From Lentzea cavernae (GTDB taxonomy: Bacteria > Actinomycetota > Actinomycetes > Mycobacteriales > Pseudonocardiaceae): a DNA stretch of 64,000 nt. The notes beneath the pieces were generated by a model, which worked only from the letters and a program-made list of their open reading frames with translations, ran no database searches and had not been told where the DNA came from. Positions 34,946 through 46,786 of the stretch are shown one piece after another; position 1 is the stretch's first letter, and the number at the start of each line of letters is the position of its first letter. The translations under genes were made by a program, and so were the position numbers. The stretch is from assembly GCF_014653695.1 (NCBI RefSeq), contig NZ_BNAR01000001.1, positions 248,001-312,000 of the forward strand, given 5' to 3'.

Positions 34946-36015
34946 CGCGGCAGCCCCAGGATCCGGTGGGCGATGATCTCGCGCTGGATCTCGTCCGAGC
35001 CGCCGTAGATCGTCTCCGCGCGGCTGAACAGGAACAGGCGCTGCCACTCGTTGTCGTCGATCATCGACTCGGGACCGAGCGAGTCCATCGCGAGCTCACC
35101 GAGCCTGCGGTGCCAGCCCGCCCAGAACAGTTTCAGCACGGACGCCTCCGGCCCGGGGTCGTCGTTCAGCGTTCTCATCGTGTGCGAGCGCATGACGTGC
35201 AGTTCGAGCCACGCCCTGGTGAGGCGTTCGTCCTCGGGCGCCTGCGCTCTGATGGCGTCGAGCTGCCGCCGGAAGCCGACCTGGTGGCCGAGCATGGCGG
35301 TGCCGCGCTCGAAGCCGAGGGTGGCCATGGCGATCTTCCAGCCCTCGCCGGGCTCGCCGACGACGTTCTCCCGCGCCGTGACCGCGCCGTCGAAGAAGAC
35401 CTCGTTGAACTCCGACGTGCCGGTGAGCTGGCGGATCGGGCGCACCTCGATGCCCGGCTGGTTCATCGGCACCAGCAGGTACGAGAGGCCCTTGTGCCGC
35501 TGCGAACCGGGTTCGGTGCGGCACAGGACGAAGATCCAGTCCGAGTAGTGCGCGTTCGACGTCCAGATCTTCCGGCCGTTGATCACCCACTGGCCGCCTT
35601 CGAGGGTGGCCCTGGTGGCGACCGAGGCGAGGTCCGATCCGGCGCCCGGTTCGGAGTAGCCCTGGCACCACAGCTCGTCGAGCGTGCGGATCTTCGGCAG
35701 GAAGCGCGCCTTCTGCTCCGGCGTGCCGAACGCGACGAGCGTCGGGCCGAGCAGGCCCTCCCCGACGATGTCGACCTTCGCCGGGGCGTCGGCCTCCGCG
35801 TACTCCTCGTGGAAGATCACCTGTTCTTCCACGCTGCGCTCACCGGGCCAGCCGAGGCACGTCCACCCGCTCCGCGCGAGGTGCCGGTGCCAGCGCAGCC
35901 TGCCCTCGAACGCCTCGTGCTCGCGACCCGGTCCACCCAGGCCGCGCAGCTCAGCGAACTCACCGACGAGGTTGGCGGACAACCATTCCCGCACCTCGCG
36001 CCGGAAGGACTCCAT
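34942..36015 (-). CDS. fadE30: HIP-CoA acyl-CoA dehydrogenase FadE30
   Basis: 357 residues. ACAD fold: WCQGYSEPGAGSDLASVATRA near residues 118-138, FVLCRTEPGSQRHKGLSYLLVPM in pieces near 162-184, and TIYGGSDEIQREIIAHRILGLPR at the end. FadE30 catalyses the first dehydrogenation of HIP-CoA. ATG at 36015. Divergent from fadD3 with the KstR2 box at 36033-36046 between; first gene of the operon that also carries kstR2. Confidence 0.92.
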   Translation of the reverse strand: MESFRREVREWLSANLVGEFAELRGLGGPGREHEAFEGRLRWHRHLARSGWTCLGWPGERSVEEQVIFHEEYAEADAPAKVDIVGEGLLGPTLVAFGTPEQKARFLPKIRTLDELWCQGYSEPGAGSDLASVATRATLEGGQWVINGRKIWTSNAHYSDWIFVLCRTEPGSQRHKGLSYLLVPMNQPGIEVRPIRQLTGTSEFNEVFFDGAVTARENVVGEPGEGWKIAMATLGFERGTAMLGHQVGFRRQLDAIRAQAPEDERLTRAWLELHVMRSHTMRTLNDDPGPEASVLKLFWAGWHRRLGELAMDSLGPESMIDDNEWQRLFLFSRAETIYGGSDEIQREIIAHRILGLPR

Positions 36016-36032
36016 GCGCCATACTCTAACCT

Positions 36033-36046
36033 ACCAAGCACTTGCT
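36033..36046. promoter_or_regulatory. KstR2 box between fadE30 and fadD3
   Basis: ACCAAGCACTTGCT is a full match to the KstR2 motif AnCAAGnnCTTGnT. It lies 17 bases from the fadE30 start and 12 bases from the fadD3 start, inside the expected promoters of both operons. Confidence 0.88.
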
Positions 36047-36058
36047 TTGGAGGGCGTC

Positions 36059-37534
36059 GTGTCGAACGTTCCAAGCAGGCAAACGGTTTCAGCCGTGCTC
36101 GACCGCGCAGCTGCTTCGTACATCGACGCGGAGGCGTTGGTGGACGGGGAGGTTCGCCTCACCTGGCTGGAGCTGCGCTCGGCGGTGCGGGACGCCGCCC
36201 GCGCGCTCGCGGGAATGGGCGTGCTGCCCGGCGACCGGGTGGCGTTGTGCGCGCCCAACTCGGCGCAGTGGGTGGTCGCGGCACTCGGAGCGTTGCACGC
36301 CGGCGCGGCGCTCGTGCCGATCAACACGCGGTTCACCGCGACCGAAACGCTGGACGTGGTGCGGCGCAGCGCCGCGCGTGTGCTGGTCGTGGAGGGCGAG
36401 TTCCTCGGTCGTGACCGCGAGGAGGAGTTGCGGGCGTTGTCACCGGAACTCCCGGCCGTGGTGCGATTACCGGCGTCGTGGGTCGCTTCTGAGGTAGACC
36501 TTCCCGCGCTGTCGGAAGATCAGCTGTGCGACGTCATGTACACGTCGGGCACGACTGGGCGCAGCAAGGGTGCGATGAGCGCGCACAGGCAGTCGCTGGG
36601 GGTGGCCGAGGCCTGGGCGTCCTGTGGTGAGCTGACGGCCGCTGATCGCTACCTTATCGTCAACCCCTTCTTCCACACCTTTGGTTACAAGGCCGGGATC
36701 CTGGCCTGCCTGCTGACGGGCGCGGCGATCGTGCCGCAGCCGGTGTTCGACGTCGTGGAGACGATGCGGCTGATCGAACGGGAACGGATCACCGTGCTGC
36801 CCGGGCCGCCGACGATCTTCCAGGCGTTGCTCGACCACCCCGAGCGCGCCTCGTTCGACCTGTCGAGCCTGCGGCTAGCGGTCACCGGAGCGGCGGTGGT
36901 GCCCGTGGTGCTGATCGAACGGATGCGGGCGGAGCTGTCGCTGACCGTGCTGACCGCGTACGGGCTGACCGAGGCCGTCGTCGCCACCATGTGCCGTCCC
37001 GGGGACTCACCGGAGACCGTCGCGCACACGTGCGGTGCGCCGACGGCCGGGTTCGAATTGCGGTTGGGCGCCCAGGACGAGGTGCTGTTGCGCGGCCCGA
37101 ACGTGATGCTCGGTTACCTGGACGACCCCGGGGCCACCGCGGCCGCGATCGACGCCGACGGCTGGCTGCACACCGGTGACGTCGGGAAGATCGACGAACG
37201 CGGCTACCTCTCGATCACCGACCGGCTCAAGGACATGTACATCTGCGGCGGCTTCAACGTCTACCCCGCCGAGATCGAGCAGGCGCTGGCACGGCTGCCG
37301 GGGGTCGCGGAGTCGGCCGTGGTCGGGATGACCGACGCACGGCTCGGCGAGGTCGGCGTCGCGCACATCGTTCTGGGCGCTGGTTCTTCGCTGACGGCGG
37401 ACGAGGTGATCGCGTTCTGCCGTTCGTTCCTCGCGAACTACAAGGTGCCGCGCGCCGTCGAGTTCCACCCCTCACTCCCCCGCAACGCCATGGGCAAGGT
37501 CCTCAAGACCCAACTGCGCAAGGAGAACGCGTGA
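36059..37534 (+). CDS. fadD3: HIP-CoA synthetase FadD3
   Basis: 491 residues from the GTG at 36059 with TTGGAGGG upstream; the frame to 35684 crosses fadE30 and is rejected. AMP-binding motif YTSGTTGRSKGAMS near residues 161-174, TAYGLTEAVV near 300-309, LHTGDVGKIDERGYLSITDRLKDMYICGGFNVYPAEIE in pieces near 364-402, and NAMGKVLKTQLR at the end with the catalytic Lys. FadD3 activates the indane propionate HIP, starting C/D-ring breakdown. Confidence 0.92.
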   Translation: MSNVPSRQTVSAVLDRAAASYIDAEALVDGEVRLTWLELRSAVRDAARALAGMGVLPGDRVALCAPNSAQWVVAALGALHAGAALVPINTRFTATETLDVVRRSAARVLVVEGEFLGRDREEELRALSPELPAVVRLPASWVASEVDLPALSEDQLCDVMYTSGTTGRSKGAMSAHRQSLGVAEAWASCGELTAADRYLIVNPFFHTFGYKAGILACLLTGAAIVPQPVFDVVETMRLIERERITVLPGPPTIFQALLDHPERASFDLSSLRLAVTGAAVVPVVLIERMRAELSLTVLTAYGLTEAVVATMCRPGDSPETVAHTCGAPTAGFELRLGAQDEVLLRGPNVMLGYLDDPGATAAAIDADGWLHTGDVGKIDERGYLSITDRLKDMYICGGFNVYPAEIEQALARLPGVAESAVVGMTDARLGEVGVAHIVLGAGSSLTADEVIAFCRSFLANYKVPRAVEFHPSLPRNAMGKVLKTQLRKENA

Positions 37535-38361
37535 CAGTCTCGTATGAGCGGCGGGACGCGGTCGCCGTCGTGACCATGAACCGCCCGGAGTACCGCAACG
37601 CGCAGAACTCGGCGATGACCTACGCGTTGGACGAGGCCTTCACCCGCGCGGTGGACGACGACGAGGTCAAGGTGATCGTCCTGGCCGGCGCCGGCGACCA
37701 CTTCTCCGCGGGCCACGACATCGGCTCGCCCGGCCGTGACGTCGGCACCTCCTTCGAGCGCAAGGCCGTGATGTGGTGGGACCACGTCGGCCGCGAGGGC
37801 GGTGACCTCCGGTTCGCCCGCGAGATGGAGGTCTACCTCGGCATGTGCCGGCGGTGGCGGGAGATCCCGAAGCCGACGATCGCGATGGTGCAGGGCGCTT
37901 GCGTCGCCGGTGGCCTGATGCTCGCGTGGGTGTGCGACCTGATCGTCGCTGCCGAGGACGCGTTCTTCGCCGATCCCGTGGTGCGCATGGGAATTCCGGG
38001 CGTCGAGTACTTCGCGCACCCGTGGATGCTCGGCCCTCGCGCCGCCAAGGAGGTGCTCTTCACCGGCGACCGGTTCTCGGCCCAGCGCGCCTACGAGTGG
38101 GGCATGGTGTCGCGCGTCGTTCCGCGTGCCTCGCTGGAGTCGTCGACCTTCGAGCTGGCCGGGCGGATCTCGGCGATGCCCCGGTTCGGGCTCGCGCTGG
38201 CCAAGAAGGCGGTCAACCAGTCCGAGGACCTGATGGGGATGCGCGCCGGGATGGACTCGGTGTTCGGGTTGCACCACTTCGCGCACGCGCACAACGCCGA
38301 GGTGAGCTCCGACGCGCTGGCCGGGATGGACGCCCGTTCGATGAAGAAGGCCTCCGGCTGA
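37531..38361 (+). CDS. Crotonase-fold protein lacking both catalytic glutamates
   Basis: 276 residues, GTG start with a GTGA overlap to fadD3. Crotonase core: HFSAGHDIGSPG near residues 57-68 and QGACVAGGLMLAWVCDLIVAAEDAFFADP in pieces near 121-149. The two glutamates of enoyl-CoA hydratase are replaced by M130 and V150 at the correct 20-residue spacing. So simple hydration is unlikely; isomerase, hydrolase or lyase chemistry is possible. M. tuberculosis has no gene between fadD3 and fadE31. By position it belongs to HIP catabolism. Confidence 0.8.
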   Translation: MTVSYERRDAVAVVTMNRPEYRNAQNSAMTYALDEAFTRAVDDDEVKVIVLAGAGDHFSAGHDIGSPGRDVGTSFERKAVMWWDHVGREGGDLRFAREMEVYLGMCRRWREIPKPTIAMVQGACVAGGLMLAWVCDLIVAAEDAFFADPVVRMGIPGVEYFAHPWMLGPRAAKEVLFTGDRFSAQRAYEWGMVSRVVPRASLESSTFELAGRISAMPRFGLALAKKAVNQSEDLMGMRAGMDSVFGLHHFAHAHNAEVSSDALAGMDARSMKKASG

Positions 38362-39452
38362 TGGACCTCTCGCTGGACGCCGGGACCCTGTCGTTCCAGG
38401 CCGAGGTGCGCGCCTGGCTGGCTTCGCACGTCCGTCCTCTGTCCTCGATGGACACCGCCGGCGGGTTCGAGGAGCACCGCTCGTGGGAACGGCTGCTGGC
38501 CTCCGAACGGCTGTCGGTGGTCTCGTGGCCCGCTGAGTTCGGTGGCAGGGAGGCGTCTTTGCTGCAGTGGCTGGTGTTCGAGGAGGAGTACCACGCCTCG
38601 GGGGCGCCGGGCCGCGTCTCGCAGAACGGCATCTTCCTGCTGGCGCCGACGTTGTTCGCCCACGGCACCGACGAGCAACGTGCCCGGATCCTGCCCTCGA
38701 TGGCCCGCGCGGACGTGGTGTGGGCGCAGGCCTGGTCCGAGCCCGAGGCCGGGTCGGACCTGGCATCGTTGCGCAGCACGGCCGTCCGCTCCGACGGCGG
38801 CTGGCTGCTGCGCGGCCAGAAGACCTGGAGCTCACGCGCGGCATTCGCGGACAGGGCGTTCGGCCTGTTCCGCACCGGCCCCGGCGAACGACACCGCGGC
38901 CTGACCTACCTGCTCTTCGACCTGCGCGCCCCCGGCGTCACGGTCCGCCCGATCACCCAGCTCGACGGCGAACCGGGCTTCGCCGAGATCTTCCTCGACG
39001 ACGTGTTCGTGCCGGACCACGACGTGGTGGGCGAGGTCGGCGACGGCTGGCGCGTGGCGATGAGCACCGCGGGCAACGAACGCGGCCTGACCCTGCGTTC
39101 CCCAGGCCGTTTCACGGCCGCCGCGTCGAGGCTGGTCGAGCTGTACCGCAAGAACCCCGACCCGGCGTTGCGCGACCGCGTCGTCGACGCGTGGATCGGC
39201 GCGCAGGCCTACCGGCTCCACACGTTCGGCGCACTGGCGCAGCCGTTGAGCGGGCCGGCCGCGAGCGTGACGAAGGTGTTCTGGTCCGAGCTCGACGTGG
39301 CCCTGCACGAGACCGCGATGGACCTGCTCGGCGAGGTCGCGCCGGGATGGCGGGACGGATGGCTGTTCTCGCTGTCGGGCCCGATCTACGCCGGCACCAA
39401 CGAGATCCAGCGCAACGTGATCGCCGAACGACTCCTGGGGCTGCCGCGATGA
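38361..39452 (+). CDS. fadE31: Acyl-CoA dehydrogenase FadE31
   Basis: 363 residues from the ATG at 38361 (TGATG junction with the crotonase gene). ACAD segments: VVWAQAWSEPEAGSDLASLRS near residues 116-136, WLLRGQKTWSSRAAFADRAFGLFRTG in pieces near 145-170, and IYAGTNEIQRNVIAERLLGLPR at the end. FadE31, FadE32 and FadE33 act in late ring-derived acyl-CoA oxidation; FadE31 is the full-domain subunit. Order fadD3-fadE31-32-33 equals Rv3561-Rv3564 apart from the inserted crotonase. Confidence 0.88.
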   Translation: MDLSLDAGTLSFQAEVRAWLASHVRPLSSMDTAGGFEEHRSWERLLASERLSVVSWPAEFGGREASLLQWLVFEEEYHASGAPGRVSQNGIFLLAPTLFAHGTDEQRARILPSMARADVVWAQAWSEPEAGSDLASLRSTAVRSDGGWLLRGQKTWSSRAAFADRAFGLFRTGPGERHRGLTYLLFDLRAPGVTVRPITQLDGEPGFAEIFLDDVFVPDHDVVGEVGDGWRVAMSTAGNERGLTLRSPGRFTAAASRLVELYRKNPDPALRDRVVDAWIGAQAYRLHTFGALAQPLSGPAASVTKVFWSELDVALHETAMDLLGEVAPGWRDGWLFSLSGPIYAGTNEIQRNVIAERLLGLPR

Positions 39453-40402
39453 TGTTCACGCTGTCGTCGGAGCAGACGGACCTGGGCGGGGTGCTGCACG
39501 GCTTTCTGGGAGCCGGGAGAACCGACCTGGCCTCGCTCGGGGTGGACGAGGTGAGCGATCCGGTCGACCTGGTGGTGGTGTTCGAGGAGTTGGGACATCA
39601 CGCGGTGGCGGGGCCCTGGGTGGAGTCGCTGGCGGTCGTGCCGGCGTTGCGGGCTGAAGTTGGGCCTGGGCCTGGTGCCGGGGCTGGGGTCGGGGTCAGG
39701 GCTGAAACTGGGGCTGGGGCTGGGGCTGAAACTGGGGCTGGGCCTGGTGTCGGGGCTGGGGCTGGGGCTGGGGCTGGGGCTGGGGCTGGGGCTGGGGAAG
39801 CGAGTGGGACGTGGTCCGTCGCCTTCCCGCCTCTCCTCCCCCACGCCGTCGAAGCCGACCACTACCTGCTCGTCGAGGGCGACACGCTCCGCGAGGCCAC
39901 CCCCACCACCGAACTCCCCTCGATCGACCCGGCCCGCCGCCTGCACGAACTGTCCGCCGGCCAGGTCCTCGCCACCGACGTCCCAGCGGCCCGCGCGTTC
40001 GACCTCGGCGTCCTCACCACCTCCGCTCAACTCCTGGGCCTCGGCCGCGCCATGCTCGAGATGACCACCGAGCACGCCAAGGCGCGTGCCCAGTTCGGCA
40101 AGCCCATCGGCCAGTTCCAGGCGGTCAAGCACCACCTCGCGAACGTCCTGATCGGCCTGGAAATGGCCCGCCCACTGGTGTTCGGCGCGGCCGTGACCCT
40201 GTCGTCGCGCGACGTCTCGGCCGCCAAGGTCGCCACCTCCGACGCCGCCTGGCAGGCCGCCCGCACCGCGCTGCAGGTGCACGGCGCCATCGGTTACACC
40301 GCCGAGCACGACCTCGGCCGGTTCCTGCTGCAGACCCGAGCCCTGCGCACGGCGTGGGGCAGTCCGTCGATGCACCGAGCACGCGTGCTGGAGGCGTTGT
40401 GA
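39449..40402 (+). CDS. fadE32: Acyl-CoA dehydrogenase FadE32 with an internal Gly-Ala repeat
   Basis: 317 residues, ATGATG start overlapping the fadE31 stop. The recognisable ACAD part is C-terminal: LGRAMLEMTTEHAKARAQFGKPIGQFQAVKHHLANVLIG in pieces near residues 197-234 and VHGAIGYTAEHDLGRFL near 280-296. Residues 71-117 are a Gly/Ala/Val/Pro/Glu/Thr repeat with no counterpart in the family, coded by GGGGCT-type hexamers. The remaining protein has the size of a normal small FadE subunit. The frame is kept, so the gene is likely functional with a flexible loop. Confidence 0.85.
   Translation: MMFTLSSEQTDLGGVLHGFLGAGRTDLASLGVDEVSDPVDLVVVFEELGHHAVAGPWVESLAVVPALRAEVGPGPGAGAGVGVRAETGAGAGAETGAGPGVGAGAGAGAGAGAGAGEASGTWSVAFPPLLPHAVEADHYLLVEGDTLREATPTTELPSIDPARRLHELSAGQVLATDVPAARAFDLGVLTTSAQLLGLGRAMLEMTTEHAKARAQFGKPIGQFQAVKHHLANVLIGLEMARPLVFGAAVTLSSRDVSAAKVATSDAAWQAARTALQVHGAIGYTAEHDLGRFLLQTRALRTAWGSPSMHRARVLEAL
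39659..39799 (+). repeat. GGGGCT hexanucleotide microsatellite inside fadE32
   Basis: Seven perfect tandem GGGGCT units at 39752-39793, preceded by about 90 bases of degenerate copies with GGGCCT, GGGGTC and GAAACT variants. Six-base units keep the reading frame and give Gly-Ala dipeptides. The G-runs could form G-quadruplexes on the coding strand. Confidence 0.92.
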
Positions 40403-41367
40403 CACCGGAACAACTCGCGTTGCGGGACGCCGTCCGCAGCCTGCTCGACAAGCACTCGGACGTCCGCGCGGCCGTCGAGACCCCGCACGGCCACGACAAG
40501 GACGTGTGGGCGCGGCTGTGCGACATCGGCGTCCTCCCGATCCCCGAGCAGTACGGCGGATCCGGCGCCGAGCTGCCGGAAACCCTGGTGGTGCTGCAAG
40601 AACTCGGCCGCACCCTCACCCCGGCACCGCTGCTGGCCTCGATGATGGCCGCAAGAGCACTGCTGGAGGCGGGTAACGAGGAGGCGTGCGCCCGGTTGTT
40701 GCCACGGATCGCGGACGGCGCCGTCGCCACGCTCGTCTGGCCGTGGGACAACGCCCAGACCGGCCTCGACGGCACGGCGCGGTACGTCCTGGACGGCGAC
40801 ACCGCCGAGATCCTCCTCGCCACCGACGGCACCGACCTCTACGAGGTCGACCTCGCCACCGTCACCCGTGAACACACCCCGGCGATGGACCAGACGCGCC
40901 GCCTGGCCACCGTTCACCTCGACGGCGCGGAGACCACTCGCCTGGGCCGTTGGTCGCCTCGGATCCGTGACGTCGCACTGGCCGCGCTGAGCGCGGAACA
41001 GGTCGGTGCCGCGGCAAGGGCACTCGAACTCACCGTCGAGTACACGAAGACGCGGGTCCAGTTCGGCAAGCCGATCGGCTCGTTCCAGGCGCTGAAGCAC
41101 CGCATGGCCGACATGCACGTCCTGGTGGAGACGGCCAGGTCGGCAGCGGAGGCCGCGACCGACGAGGTGTCCGCGGCGGTGGCGAAGGTGTACTGCTCGG
41201 AGGCGTTCTTCAAGGTCGCGGCCGAGATGGTCCAGCTGCACGGCGGCATCGCGATCACGTGGGAGCACGACGCGCACCTCTACCTCAAACGGGCGCACGG
41301 CAGCGGCCAGCTGTTCGGCAGTCCGCGCGAGCACCTGGACCGACTCTCCCGTTCCACCCTCGGGTGA
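40399..41367 (+). CDS. fadE33: Acyl-CoA dehydrogenase FadE33
   Basis: 322 residues from the GTG at 40399 (GTGA overlap with fadE32). N-terminal ACAD helices (LALRDAVRSLLDKHSDVRA, near residues 6-24), DIGVLPIPEQYGGSGAELPETLVVLQELGR in pieces near 46-75, and VEYTKTRVQFGKPIGSFQALKHRMADM near 214-240, then VQLHGGIAITWEHDAHLYLKRAH near 276-298. It is the last gene of the fadD3 operon. Expected to form a heteromer with FadE31 or FadE32. Confidence 0.88.
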   Translation: MTPEQLALRDAVRSLLDKHSDVRAAVETPHGHDKDVWARLCDIGVLPIPEQYGGSGAELPETLVVLQELGRTLTPAPLLASMMAARALLEAGNEEACARLLPRIADGAVATLVWPWDNAQTGLDGTARYVLDGDTAEILLATDGTDLYEVDLATVTREHTPAMDQTRRLATVHLDGAETTRLGRWSPRIRDVALAALSAEQVGAAARALELTVEYTKTRVQFGKPIGSFQALKHRMADMHVLVETARSAAEAATDEVSAAVAKVYCSEAFFKVAAEMVQLHGGIAITWEHDAHLYLKRAHGSGQLFGSPREHLDRLSRSTLG

Positions 41368-41544
41368 TCATCGTTCTCCCTGGACTCGACGCCCCAAACC
41401 CACCAAGAACACCAACGGCGACCCGGCATGGGCCTATAACTACGCGGGCGTGGTCGACGGGGTGCTCGTGCCGACGACGGTGTTGTCGAACGTCGTTCCC
41501 GCCCGGCGCCGGCGGCAACGGCAGCTGGACCTGGGAGCGTGGAT
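41368..41544 (+). other. Intergenic stretch with a possible decayed coding fragment
   Basis: No start codon and no gene. From about 41393 to 41500 one plus frame reads as plausible high-GC coding sequence (NGDPAWAYNYAGVVDGVLVP and on), and after 41500 the coding-like reading moves to another frame (PGAGGNGSWTWERG). This may be a frameshifted remnant. It could also be chance. Confidence 0.3.
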
Positions 41545-42132
41545 GTGAAGACCTACGCCGCAGTCACCGACCTGTGCGCGCGACTTGCGGGCCGGTTGGA
41601 AGACGACACGCTGCGGTCGGTGCGCGAGGACTACTTCGGTGGCGAGCCCGCGCAGGCCGAGGCGACGCTGCTGCTGTCCATGGCCTACGAGAACATCGGC
41701 ATCACGGCCGAGGAGCGCGAGCTCATCGCGACCACTTTGGATGATCCCGACAGCCCTGATCTCGCCGCGGTGCCGAGCATCGACGAGGTGCCGCCCGTCG
41801 CGTACCGCTTCAGCGCCGTCGCCCCGCCGAACGCGGCCGACCCGGCCAAGGCGGACGTGGTGCTGTCCGCCGACGCCGCCCGGCACGGAGGCCGCCGCCT
41901 GCGCCGCGCCTGGCGCGAACCGCTCGACGGCGCGCGGGACGGCGCGAAGTGGGTCTACGTGCTGCAGACCACCGAGAACGCCAACCTGCTGGGCGCGTTC
42001 GCCGGGCTGTCGGGGCGGTTGTGGGTCGTGCTGAAGGAGAAGTGGCCGCTCGAGGTCGTGGTCGAGGGCAGGCTGCTGCCGCCCTACCAGGCCGCCGCCG
42101 TGACGGTCGCCCCGCAGGTCTGGAGCATCTAG
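41545..42132 (+). CDS. Hypothetical protein
   Basis: 195 residues from the GTG at 41545, which has GGGAG at a normal distance; a GTG at 41539 is too close to that site. Soluble, no signal or membrane segment. N-terminal helical half (DLCARLAGRLEDDTLRSVREDYFGGE, in pieces), then a Pro/Ala-rich segment and a beta-rich C-terminal half (KWVYVLQTTENANLLG, LWVVLKEKWPLEVVVEGRLLPPYQ). No family recognised. Its stop overlaps the convergent MerR gene by four bases. It lies where M. tuberculosis has aspB and nat, so it is not conserved in the steroid cluster. Confidence 0.65.
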   Translation: MKTYAAVTDLCARLAGRLEDDTLRSVREDYFGGEPAQAEATLLLSMAYENIGITAEERELIATTLDDPDSPDLAAVPSIDEVPPVAYRFSAVAPPNAADPAKADVVLSADAARHGGRRLRRAWREPLDGARDGAKWVYVLQTTENANLLGAFAGLSGRLWVVLKEKWPLEVVVEGRLLPPYQAAAVTVAPQVWSI

Positions 42133-42518
42133 GTCTGCCCCAGCACGCGGCGGAACGCCGGACACTCCAGGTGCGTCGGCGCCGGGCACGCCGCCGCGTG
42201 CCGCAGGTCGTCGCGCATCGACGCCAGCTTCTGGATCGTCGCGTCCAGCTCGTCGGCCTTGGCGGCGAGCATCGCGCGGTTCGGCGACGGGCGGCCGTCC
42301 GGCGAGAACATCAGGGTGATCTCGTCCAGCGAGAACCCCGCCGTGCGGCACACCGCGATCAACGCCAGCTGGTCCAGCACGGCCGACGTGAACACCCGCG
42401 TCAGGCCCTGCCTCCGCACGGACGCGATCAGGCCGCGTTCCTCGTAGTAGCGCAGAGTGGAGGCGGGCACGCCCGAACGGCGGACCACTTCGCCGATGCC
42501 GATCTCAACGGAGTCCAC
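42129..42518 (-). CDS. MerR-family transcriptional regulator
   Basis: 129 residues from the GTG at 42518. MerR winged helix IGIGEVVRRSGVPASTLRYYEERGLIASVRRQGLTRVF in pieces near residues 5-44, then a dimer helix (LAAKADELDATIQKLASMRDDLRH) and a short tail with two cysteines (C111 and C119 approx.). The [2Fe-2S] CX2CXCX5C motif of SoxR is absent. It is divergent from the methyltransferase gene and shares the palindromic promoter 42524-42551, so it probably activates that gene in response to a small ligand. Confidence 0.88.
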   Translation of the reverse strand: MDSVEIGIGEVVRRSGVPASTLRYYEERGLIASVRRQGLTRVFTSAVLDQLALIAVCRTAGFSLDEITLMFSPDGRPSPNRAMLAAKADELDATIQKLASMRDDLRHAAACPAPTHLECPAFRRVLGQT

Positions 42519-42527
42519 GACACTTGA

Positions 42528-42545
42528 CCTCAAGCCGACTTGAAG
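42528..42545. promoter_or_regulatory. MerR/SoxR-like palindromic operator
   Basis: CCTCAAGCCGACTTGAAG is a near-perfect palindrome resembling SoxR-type boxes (CCTCAAG and CTTGAGG halves). It overlaps a TTGACC -35-like element at 42524-42529 and lies between the divergent MerR and methyltransferase genes. Confidence 0.7.
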
Positions 42546-42560
42546 TAGGACGGTAGGAGC

Positions 42561-43361
42561 ATGACATCTGAGGCGAACAGCGCACAGGCCGCCCTCTGGA
42601 ACGCCGCCGGGCAGGGGTGGGCCCAGGCGCAGGAGATCGTGGGCCTGATGCTCGAACCCTTCCAGGACGTGCTCGTGCAGGCCGCGACCCGCCGGCCGCG
42701 CACCAGGGTCCTCGACGTCGGGTGCGGCACGGGTGCCGTGACCCGGGCGATCGCCGGGGCCACCGGCGCGGACTGCCTGGGCGTCGACATCGCCGAGTCG
42801 ATGCTGGCGGCGGCACGCGAGCGCGGCGGAGCGGAGTACCTCCTGGCCGACGCGCAGGTGCACGCGTTCGACACGAGCTTCGACCTGGTCGTGAGCAGGT
42901 TCGGGGTGATGTTCTTCGACGACCCGGCGGCCGCTTTCGGCAACCTGCTCAAGGCCACCGCGGCCGGCGGTGAGCTGTGCTTCGTCACGTGGCGGACCAG
43001 GGACGAGAACCCGTTCATGACCACCGCGTCCGAGGTCGCCGCGACCCTGGCCCCCGACGCACCCGCGCCCGACCCGGACGGCCCGGGCCCGCACTCGCTC
43101 GCGGACCCCGGCCGGACCCGCGCGGTGCTCGGCAGCGCGGGCTGGAGCGAGATCGGCATCGAGCGCGTCGACCGGACCTGCACGATCCCCGAGTCCCTGT
43201 TGGTGCCGTACCTGAGCAACCTCGGCCCGATCTCCCGTGCGCTGCGCGCCGCGCCGGAGGAGGACCGCGGCGCGATGATGGCCGAGGTCCGGGGCGCGTT
43301 CGACTCCTTCGTGCACGGCGACGAGGTGCGGGTGCCGGGCGCCTGCTGGCTGGTCACCGCG

Positions 43362-43376
<15 letters not shown>
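42561..43376 (+). CDS. Class I SAM-dependent methyltransferase
   Basis: 271 residues. Motif I VLDVGCGTGAVTRAIAG near residues 49-65, motif II VDIAESMLAAARERGG near 74-89, then LVVSRFGVMFFDDP near 112-125 and GGELCFVTW near 137-145. N-terminus WNAAGQGWAQAQEIVGLMLEPFQ is typical for a UbiE/small-molecule methyltransferase group. ATG with TAGGAG upstream. Controlled most likely by the MerR gene. Substrate unknown; the 3' end overlaps hsaB by 15 bases. Confidence 0.85.

Positions 43377-46782
<3,406 letters not shown>

Positions 46783-46786
<4 letters not shown>

Noticed and set aside
39659-39799. CRISPR or tandem protein repeat array in fadE32
   Set aside because: The units are 6 bp without spacers, so it is a simple microsatellite. 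No CRISPR array was seen anywhere in the window.
41365-41744. Possible gene from the GTG near 41365 reading through 41544
   Set aside because: It changes to implausible Cys/Arg-rich codons after about 41420 and overlaps the better 41545 gene; kept only as a remnant note.
42129-42518. Naming the MerR protein SoxR because of the CCTCAAG-type box
   Set aside because: The [2Fe-2S] cysteine motif of SoxR is missing; such boxes are shared by several MerR subfamilies.
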